Positions 1 to 7,800 of a stretch of 64,000 nt of DNA are shown here, one piece after another. The notes beneath the pieces were generated by a model. That model was not told where the DNA came from, did no database searches, and saw only the letters and a list, made by a program, of their open reading frames with translations. The translations under genes and the position numbers were made by a program. This DNA comes from an uncultured Paracoccaceae bacterium (GTDB lineage Bacteria > Pseudomonadota > Alphaproteobacteria > Rhodobacterales > Rhodobacteraceae), in NCBI GenBank assembly GCA_947492585.1, contig CANLND010000014.1, positions 1 through 64,000 of the forward strand. Reading direction: 5' to 3'. Each line of letters starts with the position of its first letter. The first letter of the stretch is position 1.

Positions 1-2073
1 ATGATCGGCGTCCTGCTGGCCATAAATCCGATCGTTGTCAGCCCCGCCCCAAATGCGGTCCGCACCCACGCCCCCCCAGATGCGATCTGCCCCTGCCTCT
101 CCCCAAAGCTGATCCGCGCCCATATTACCCCAGATATGATCGGCGGCGTCATTGCCGTTCAGCACATCCGCCCCCGCGCCGCCGCGCAGATGGTCCGGGC
201 CTGATCCCCCCTGCACTGTGTCATCCCCCCGATCCCCCGCAAGCGTGTCAGCCCCTGTTCCGCCTTTCAACACATCGCTCCCTTCACCGCCGGACACGTG
301 GTCATTTCCGGTCCCGCCATCCAGCGTATCAGCCCCTGTGCCCCCTTCCAAAGCATCCGCCCCCGTGCCTCCCTCCAGCTGGTCGTCGCCCGTGCCCCCC
401 AGCAACGTATCGGCACCCGCGCCGCCTTCCAGCGTGTCATTTCCCACGTCACCAGACAGCTGATCATCGCCGCGCCCGCCATCAATGCTGTCAGACCCCG
501 CGCCCCCGGACACTGTTTCGCTGCGCTCATCTCCCACCAAAACATCATCCTGCGCGCCACCACTTAAATTGCTGGCGGGCAGAGTCTCGCCAAGCGGCAG
601 ATGCTGCGCCCACTCCCAGCCCAGGGGCCACAGGTCTGTCAGGTCAAGCGGGCGCCCATCGGCACTGCGCACCCGGATCTCCAATTGCTCCCAATGCAGG
701 GTGATTCCATCGCGTTCGTCACGCAGCGTGAGTTGGCCAGGATTGCGCAACCCCACAAGCAGGCTCAGGTCCAGCTGGTCGCGCCCGACCTCAAAATCAC
801 GAATTTCCACCACGCCAGAGGCCTGTTGCAGCACAAAGCGATCCGCGCCTGCGCCGCCCTCCAACCGGTCCCCCTCGCCGCCCTGCACCAGCATGTCATC
901 CCCGGCCCCGCCGCGCAGAGAACTGCCGCCGCCCTGACTGATCAGCAGGTCATCCCCAGCCGTGCCCGTCAGCGGCGCGCCCGGCGTCTGCGCCACCTCG
1001 CCCAAAGCGTCGCGCGCCAGCACATAGCGCGCCAGACCTTCCCCCTCGGGGGTCACACCGCCTTCGCTGGCCACAAAAATTGACACCTCCTCTGCCCCCA
1101 CATGGGTTTCCAGCGCCGTGACATTGTGCAGACCAGTGTCAAAGCCCTGCACCTGCTGCGCCGCCTGCACCAATTGGCCCGAAGGCAGCAGGCGCAGCAG
1201 CTCCATCCCGCCGTCGCCGCCAGCCGCCAATACAAACACATGGTCCCCAACCTGAAACAGGTCCAATGCCGTCACCCCACCAAAGCGACTGCCCAGACTG
1301 TCCAGCAGATGATCGCGCAGGGTTAAATCACCCGACGCCTCCACCGAAAACACGCTGAGACTGCTGGTCCCGGCGGCGGCCACAACCGCCCAGGTCTGAC
1401 CATAGGCCTCCCCCACCTCCAATGCGGTGGGGGCAGACAGGCCCAGACCTTCGGCCGCGCCCAGTTGATCCGCAGGGGTCAGCGCGCCAGACCCAGACGA
1501 GATCTGATAACTGCGCAGCCCGCCCAGCGATGTGTCCGCCACCAATAGCAACTGCTGCCCGCCAACCTCGACCACCTGCAAAGCACTGGCAGAAACCTCG
1601 GTATAGGCCTGCGCGTTCCCGTGGCGCGCCACCGCCTCCATCTGACCCTGATCTGACACTCGCCAGCCGCGCAGGCCGGTGTCGGTCTGGCCAAACACCA
1701 CATCCTGACCGTTCAGCTGTGTGGTGGTCAGCGCATCGATCTGGCGGGCGCCGGGCAGGGTCCAGCTGTCCTGCCCCTCGATATGGCCCCGATCTGTAAC
1801 CGCATGGCTGTCCAGCTGCCCGCCGCTGCTGCCCGCCAGCAGCAGCCGGTCCTGATCCAACAGCGCCACTGGCCCGGTGGCAAGCCCGGCCCCCTGATGG
1901 GCGCGCGCATCGATCAGCTGCAGATCCTCCAGATCATAGCTGCGCACCCCCCCGCCCGACCGTTCCACCGCAATCAAAACCGGCCCCGATGCCCCCGGCA
2001 CCACCACCAGATCGACCACGCCCTGCGCCGCCCGATTGCCCAGTCCAAACCCGCCTTCAAACCTCAGATCCAT
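1..2073 (-). CDS. RTX calcium-binding protein with N-terminal beta-propeller-like region (C-terminus cut by window edge)
   Basis: The minus-strand frame is open from an ATG at 2073 to the window edge, giving 691 codons without a stop. Residues about 1-350 form beta-rich repeats (LLLVADTSLGGLRSYQ and similar) that resemble a beta-propeller of surface or secreted proteins. Residues about 360-420 carry a first block of nonapeptides (GTAGDD, GGAGDD, GGAGAD) followed by a DRFVLQ...IRDFEVGRDQLDLS segment, as in serralysin-type C-terminal modules. From about residue 505 to the edge there is a second, longer array of GGxGxDxL repeats. RTX proteins of this kind are normally exported by type I secretion and fold on binding calcium outside the cell. 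No secretion ABC transporter is in the window. The frame stays open about 50 codons upstream of 2073, with a GTG as alternative start. The role (adhesion or matrix protein) is inferred from the polysaccharide context. Confidence 0.85.
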   Translation of the reverse strand, partial: MDLRFEGGFGLGNRAAQGVVDLVVVPGASGPVLIAVERSGGGVRSYDLEDLQLIDARAHQGAGLATGPVALLDQDRLLLAGSSGGQLDSHAVTDRGHIEGQDSWTLPGARQIDALTTTQLNGQDVVFGQTDTGLRGWRVSDQGQMEAVARHGNAQAYTEVSASALQVVEVGGQQLLLVADTSLGGLRSYQISSGSGALTPADQLGAAEGLGLSAPTALEVGEAYGQTWAVVAAAGTSSLSVFSVEASGDLTLRDHLLDSLGSRFGGVTALDLFQVGDHVFVLAAGGDGGMELLRLLPSGQLVQAAQQVQGFDTGLHNVTALETHVGAEEVSIFVASEGGVTPEGEGLARYVLARDALGEVAQTPGAPLTGTAGDDLLISQGGGSSLRGGAGDDMLVQGGEGDRLEGGAGADRFVLQQASGVVEIRDFEVGRDQLDLSLLVGLRNPGQLTLRDERDGITLHWEQLEIRVRSADGRPLDLTDLWPLGWEWAQHLPLGETLPASNLSGGAQDDVLVGDERSETVSGGAGSDSIDGGRGDDQLSGDVGNDTLEGGAGADTLLGGTGDDQLEGGTGADALEGGTGADTLDGGTGNDHVSGGEGSDVLKGGTGADTLAGDRGDDTVQGGSGPDHLRGGAGADVLNGNDAADHIWGNMGADQLWGEAGADRIWGGVGADRIWGGADNDRIYGQQDADH

Positions 2074-2364
2074 CTCGCACCCTCGCGCCACAGAATTGCC
2101 CCGTTTGATCAGCCTGACGCGGAGACTTGGCAGCGCGGGACCGGGAATGCGGCAAAAGCAAGGAGACTGTCTTCAATCTAAGAACAATGCGTCGGAGTTT
2201 TGCCTTGCTTTGATCCCGCTTTGTCCGTGCGCCCGTTGTGCCGCATGTGTGTTGCACCTGCCCCGCACGCCCCATTTGCGCAACGCTCATCCGGCTCGGG
2301 CACAGTGGCGGGATGCGACCCTGTGCTGCCCCTCTCTTGCTGCCTGCCCAACCGGAGTGCCCCG
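2074..2364. promoter_or_regulatory. Divergent intergenic region between RTX gene and DUF2793 gene
   Basis: This 291-base spacer separates two divergent genes, so it must hold promoters for both. I see no convincing -35/-10 pair or inverted repeat. The ribosome binding site of the plus-strand gene (GGAG, 7 bases before the ATG at 2365) lies at its right end. Confidence 0.4.
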
Positions 2365-3534
2365 ATGTCTGATCTGTCCCCGCGCCTGTCCCTGCCCTAT
2401 CTGCTGCCTGCTCAGGCGCAAAAGCATGTCACCCATAATGACGCCCTGCGCCATCTGGATGCGGTGGTGCAGCTGGTTGTGCAGCGCGTGGACGCGCAGA
2501 CCCCGCCTGTGGACCCAGCTGTGGGCGCGGCCTATGCTCTGGGGCCCAGTCCCAGTGCTGCCTGGGCCGGACAGGCGCATACTCTGGCGATCTGGCAGGG
2601 GGGGGCCTGGTTGTTTGTGCCACCAGAACTGGGATGGCACCTGTGGGATCTCAACAGCCATCAGATGCGGGTCTGGGCGGGCAGCAGCTGGACCGCCGTG
2701 CCCTGCCATGCCACACCGCAGATTGGCGTGGCCACCAGCGCGGATGCCACCAACCGTCTGGCGGTGGCGGCGCCGGCGTCCTTGTTTACCCATGCCGGAC
2801 AGGGCCATCAGATGAAGCTGAACAAGGCCAGCCCCCCCGACACCGCCAGCCTGCTGTTGCAGACCGGTTTTAGTGGCCGCGCTGAAATGGGCCTGTTGGG
2901 CAATGATGCCTTCGGCGTCAAACTGTCCAGCGATGGCAGCAATTGGGAGGAAGCCCTGCGCCTGTCGGCCAGCGGCGGACCGCGTCTGGAACTGCTTCAA
3001 TCCAGCGGCAGTGGTGATCTGCTGCGGGCTGAGGCGGGCGGCAGCACCGCCATGCGCCTGACGGCCGCGGGGGATGGGCTGTGCGCGGGCAGCTGGCAAT
3101 CGGGTGGTGCGGATTACGCCGAGTTTTTTGAATGGGCTGATGGCAATCCAGACCACGCGGATCGGCGCGGCCTGTCGGTGGTGCTGGAGGGCGCAAAAAT
3201 CCGCCCCGCCCGGCCCACAGAAACACCCATCGGCGTGGTCTCAGCCACGCCAGCCATGGTGGGCGAGGCTGATCTGGAGGAGTGGCCCGGCACATACCAG
3301 CGCGACACTTTTGGCGCGCGTCTGTTTGACACTCTGCCAGATGGCAGCCGCGCCGCACGGATCTCCCCGGACTTTGATCCCGATCAAACCTATGTGCCCC
3401 GCTCCCAGCGCCCGGAATGGGCCATGGTGGGGCTGTTGGGAAAATTGGTGCTCTGCGCTGATCAACCCACCGATCCGCGCTGGCACAAAATGGCCGACCT
3501 GACGCAGGGCCTAGAGCGCTGGTTGCTGCGCTAG
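2365..3534 (+). CDS. DUF2793 protein with C-terminal peptidase G2 (autoproteolytic chaperone) domain
   Basis: A 389-aa protein. The ATG at 2365 is preferred over longer in-frame starts because a GGAG site precedes it by 7 bases and the product then begins with the DUF2793 signature (LPYLLPAQAQKHVTHNDALR). Residues about 5-110 are the DUF2793 domain, found in tail-fibre or head-spike proteins of alphaproteobacterial phages and gene transfer agents. Residues about 240-389 contain DYAEFFEWADGNP, LSVVLEGAKIR and GVVSATPAMVGE, which match the peptidase G2 / IMC autoproteolytic domain that trimerises and then cuts itself off fibre proteins. No other phage structural genes are present. The protein may therefore be a stand-alone fibre or adhesin that recognises surface polysaccharide. 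That role is inference; the domain calls are by motif. Confidence 0.75.
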   Translation: MSDLSPRLSLPYLLPAQAQKHVTHNDALRHLDAVVQLVVQRVDAQTPPVDPAVGAAYALGPSPSAAWAGQAHTLAIWQGGAWLFVPPELGWHLWDLNSHQMRVWAGSSWTAVPCHATPQIGVATSADATNRLAVAAPASLFTHAGQGHQMKLNKASPPDTASLLLQTGFSGRAEMGLLGNDAFGVKLSSDGSNWEEALRLSASGGPRLELLQSSGSGDLLRAEAGGSTAMRLTAAGDGLCAGSWQSGGADYAEFFEWADGNPDHADRRGLSVVLEGAKIRPARPTETPIGVVSATPAMVGEADLEEWPGTYQRDTFGARLFDTLPDGSRAARISPDFDPDQTYVPRSQRPEWAMVGLLGKLVLCADQPTDPRWHKMADLTQGLERWLLR

Positions 3535-3583
3535 GCCCTGTGCTGACCTATGTTAGACTATGTTTTTGGCGAAGCCCGCACGC

Positions 3584-4558
3584 CTAGGCCACGCCCGCGC
3601 GCAAACAGTCATGGATGTGCAAAATGCCCAAGGGGATTTTCTGCGCATCCACCACAAACAGGGCGCTGATTTTCTTTTGGTTCATAATCGCCAAGGCTTC
3701 GGCCGCCAGACTGTCGGGAAAAATGGTCACCGGATCCGCCGAGGCCACATCCCGGGCACTGAGGCTCAGCAAGCCCTCAAGATTGCGCCGCATATCGCCA
3801 TCGGTGATCACCCCGGTCATCTGACCCTCTGCGTTCACCACACCCGCCGCGCCAAAACCGCGCGCGGTCATTTCCAGGATCACATCCGACATTGGCATGT
3901 CGTCCCGCACCAATGGCACGGCAGAGCCTGCGTGCATCAACTGGGACACCAGACTAAGCCGCGCGCCCAGCTTGCCGCCGGGGTGATAATCGCGAAAGTT
4001 TTCCGGCTGGAATTTACGCTGTTCCATCAAGGCCACCGCCAGCGCATCGCCCAAGGCCAGGGTCAATGTGGTTGAGGTGGTCGGCGCCATGCCAATGGAG
4101 CAGGCCTCGGGCAGATCTGCCAGTGTCAGTTTAAACCCAGCCGCCCGCATCAAGGTGCTGTCTGGGTTCTTTGAAATCGCAATCAAAGGGATCGAAAACC
4201 GGCTGCAATGGGCGATCATATCGCTCAGCTCTGATGTTTCCCCCGAATTAGAGATCAGGATGCAGACATCCTCCGGTGTCACCATGCCCAGATCGCCATG
4301 GCTGGCCTCGGCGGGGTGCACAAAAAACGACGGCGTGCCGGTCGAGGCCAGCGTGGCGGCAATTTTGCAACCGATATGGCCGGATTTCCCCATGCCGGAC
4401 ACCACAACCCGTCCGGTTGAGCGCAGGATCAATGCCACAGCAGCGTCAAAATCCTCGGGGATGTTCTCGGCCATGGCCAGCAGCGCCTGGCCTTCTTGCT
4501 GCATCACACGTTGCGCAGCGTGATGCGCAGACTGGGTCTCTGTTTCAATGTTCAGCAT
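3584..4558 (-). CDS. kdsD: KpsF/GutQ-type arabinose-5-phosphate isomerase
   Basis: A 324-aa protein of normal family length. The N-terminal SIS domain (residues about 30-170) shows RVVVSGMGKSGHIGCKIAATL, TGTPSFFVHPAEASHGDLG and ISNSGETSE. Two CBS domains (about 205-320) follow, with TRGFGAAGVVN and GVITDGDMRR. The enzyme converts ribulose-5-phosphate to arabinose-5-phosphate, the first step toward Kdo. KpsF copies in group 2 capsule loci support the Kdo linker of ABC-exported polysaccharides, which fits the kpsTEM-like genes of this window. An AGGA site sits 7 bases before the ATG. It is divergent from the giant glycosyltransferase gene. KpsC/KpsS, which build the Kdo linker, are not in the window. 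Confidence 0.92.
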   Translation of the reverse strand: MLNIETETQSAHHAAQRVMQQEGQALLAMAENIPEDFDAAVALILRSTGRVVVSGMGKSGHIGCKIAATLASTGTPSFFVHPAEASHGDLGMVTPEDVCILISNSGETSELSDMIAHCSRFSIPLIAISKNPDSTLMRAAGFKLTLADLPEACSIGMAPTTSTTLTLALGDALAVALMEQRKFQPENFRDYHPGGKLGARLSLVSQLMHAGSAVPLVRDDMPMSDVILEMTARGFGAAGVVNAEGQMTGVITDGDMRRNLEGLLSLSARDVASADPVTIFPDSLAAEALAIMNQKKISALFVVDAQKIPLGILHIHDCLRAGVA

Positions 4559-4603
4559 GCAGAAATCCTATTTCAAAACCCCAAAGCGCCGCGTCACATC
4601 TCT

Positions 4604-4622
4604 GACGGGCGTCTCGCCCGTC
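4604..4622. repeat. Small GC-rich palindrome (GACGGGC-N5-GCCCGTC)
   Basis: Perfect 7-bp inverted repeat with a 5-base loop, in the 279-base spacer between the divergent kdsD and giant glycosyltransferase genes. Its flanks (the sequence reads on into CCTAC) resemble small interspersed palindromes of Rhodobacterales genomes. It has no U-tract fitting a terminator in either direction. The rest of the spacer shows no clear promoter. Confidence 0.35.
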
Positions 4623-4837
4623 CTACAAAAAACGCTTTCAAAGTACAATGAGAGCGCACAGACCGCGCCGGTGGCGCTGGCGGAACGCGCGTCGGGGCAT
4701 TGCATTTATGAACACGATCACGCAAGTTCTCAAAAAACCAAAATTAAGCCGCCCGTATCTTTCTGACAGGGCTAAGAGGCGTTGAATATCCAATACGCGT
4801 TATTCCGCAGGACGACATATAAAAGAACGGCACATAC

Positions 4838-7800
4838 ATGCAAATTTCCACACGGCTGCAGCATTTATTTTCACATATTTTACCCCCCCGCGACGGCGCA
4901 GTAGACCAGACACCCTTAGCGCCGCACGCCCCCGCATCAGATCCCCCCGCCCCGCCCGCTGTCGCCGATGCAAAACCTGAAGAAACGCCAGCTCCAGTCG
5001 TGGATCTTGCCACCCTGATCAGGGACGCAAAGGCACAGGTAAAAGCCAAAGAATTTGCAGCCTCTGCGGCGCTTGCAACGCAGATCATGGATCTCGCCCC
5101 GGACCGGCGCGAAGGCTATCGCATTTACGCCGAGTCCTGCGCCAAAGGTGAAATCAACCTGGGATCGGCGTATGACATATTGCGCCGTGGCTACGGGAAA
5201 AACCTGCTGACAGCAGACATGCGGGATGTTCATCTGCGCCAAATCCTGACAGCGGCCATACATACCGCAGATACGGGCGCGGCCGTGTCCACCGGTGCCG
5301 ATCTTTTGCAGCAGGGCAACACCGACGAAATTGCGGCGCTCTTTTTGCAAGGCCCCCCCCAGCATCACACAGGAACCTCGTTCTGGCGTGACGTCCTTGC
5401 TGGTGTAGTGGCCCGGGTGACGACAGGGGAACAACACGATCTTTTGGCGATTCTGAAACCCTACCAGGACATGTTGTCCACATCGCTATCCACGGGTCTC
5501 TCAAACCCCGCCCCCAAAAAGAACCCCGCGCAGAACAAACCGATTGTGCACGTTGCCGCCACGCTCACCGCCAAGGCCCCAAAAGACGATGCCACCAGCG
5601 CCGACACATCGGCGTTTGAGCAATTGCAGGATCTTTATCCAAAACTACAGGCCAAACCTGACGCGCTTGGCCTGTGGAAACAGGCCGGGGATCTGGTGGG
5701 GCGCCGGGACGTCAGCCAGCGCCAGACCGCGCTGGAGGAATTGGTCCGCTATGCCCATGCCTCAGCCGCCCTGCCCTTGGATCGGCTTGGCATGTTGCTT
5801 GCAGGGTTTTCACAAAAATCCAGCTACAATGCGCTGGTCCCCTCTCCCGAACGTCAGCTGGCCATTGATCTGCTGCTGGCCGCCTATGAAAAGAGCGGCA
5901 AATCAGAGCTCGCAAACGCCGCCTTTAGCATCTTGCTTGGCTTGAATGATCTGGACGGCTGCACGCGTATACTTAACCTGTGGCAGGCGAAATCCCCAAA
6001 AGACGCGCATCAATATATCTCAAGATCACGCCTCGCGGTGGCCCATGAGGATCTGGACGCCAGCCTGACATATGCCCAAGACGCGGTCACCTGCGCGCCC
6101 GAAAGCGCGGCAACACATCGCCGTGTGTCCCATGCCTACCAAAGCCTGTCAGCCTATAGTGCCGCCCTGTCTCATTTGCAGATTGCCCGGGATATCCGGC
6201 CACAGGATGTGGGGATGCGCCAGGAGGCCGACAGATTACAACAGGAAGTGTCTGCCATCCGCGCCTTTGCGCCGGAACCCTTTGACGGCAGCCACATTGT
6301 GCCCCTGGCCCCCGACAGTGATCTGCGCCAGCTGACACAGGCGGCACAGGCAACCGCCCCCCGTCACCGCACCGCGCCAGGTTGGGTGCTCATCGCACCG
6401 TCAGAGCACAGAGAGCCTTTGCAAAACGACCTTGGAGCTTTGGAGACACTGCCAGGGGGGGCGGCGTTTTACTTTGGCGGCTGTACTTCAGATGAGCCTG
6501 CGCCAAGCGCATCGGACTGGGCGCTGCTGCCCCAGTCGACGTTGCAGCTGTTGTTAGAGCGTGGAGCCCGCAGCGGTCAGGCCTGTCTTGAAGATCTGCG
6601 CAGGCACTTTCGCGGCTGCTATCTGCCCTTGGCCGCAGCCCTGCGCGCAGGGATTCAGCCCCCCGTAGAACAGCCCCAAGAGGCCCCAAAACCCACATCA
6701 ACACCGGTGTTCACCGCTGCCGCCGCCCAATTGATGGCCCAGCCCCCCGAGGCAATCGACCCGGCCTCGGTCGCGCAGATGGACACCAGCCAGATCCTTG
6801 TCGCGACCCCTCAGGACTGGAGCGCGATCCAATCCGCCGTCCACTTGCTTGATCTGCATGTGGTGATGCTTATTCCCGCAGGCTTTACCGACGGATGGGG
6901 CCATCTGCTGGATCCCGATGTTGTCAAAAATACAAGCTGGCTGGCCTATGCCTCCAGCCTTATCTTCACCGATCTCAAAGACGAAGAACGCTTTGAAGAC
7001 CGGGTGCAGATCGCCGCGCCGGTCTATGACAGCTACGAAGACGGTTTGACCACCGCCTGTGCTGTCGCCCAACAGCGCGTCTGCCTTGCGATCGGTGCGG
7101 GGCTTGGCAATATGCTGTTTGTCACGCCTTTGATCCGCGAGATTGCCGAAACAACAGGATGCCCTGTGGATCTTGTGGTCAATTCCCCTGTGAGCACTGC
7201 GGTACAGCTTTTTGGGGAAAGCCCCTTTGTGAACATTGTCTGCACCACAGATCGCTGCCGACGTGTGGCCTATGACAAGGTCTTTGTCACCAGCTGCTTT
7301 GGCAATGTGCCCTTTGGCCTGCGCACCAAAAAACGCATATCCCAACGCCCTGCCTATGATTTCATGACCCGCACACGCGATATGAATGAAGCCGAATATA
7401 ATTTCCTGTCAGCCGAAACCCTGTTTCCAGGGCTCACCCAGCCAAAATCCCTGGCCGGGCGCATGTTCATCCGCGCCATTGATCCCCGCCCCGCCCCCCG
7501 TGCTGGGGCGCAGCCGGTCATTGGGGTCAGCGGACCCAAGAAAACCGATCTGTGGTCGCGCCGCCAATGGTCCAAATTCCCCGAACTGGTGCAGGCCTAT
7601 CACGCCGAAGGCACCGATATCCGGGCCTTTGGACTGCCCGGCGAAGACATTGATGGCGCTCTCGACTGCACCAGCGGCGTATTGCGTCAGTCGATCCGCG
7701 CCATGGCGGACTGTGATCTGTTCATCTGTGGTGACGGCGGGATTTTCCATATCGCAGACGCATTGGGGCTGGACACGGTTGCCATCTTTGGTCCCACAAG

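Noticed and set aside
1-560. Regular short repeats that could suggest a CRISPR array
   Set aside because: The period is in-frame nonapeptide coding (RTX); there are no constant repeats separated by unique spacers and no cas genes.
152-1799. Several Pro-, Ala- and Arg-rich plus-strand reading frames across the left edge
   Set aside because: They are antisense to the RTX gene; their repeats simply mirror the GGxGxD codons, and they lack ribosome sites and family motifs.
2287-3156. 289-aa minus-strand frame
   Set aside because: It lies entirely antisense to the DUF2793/peptidase G2 gene and has no recognisable domain.
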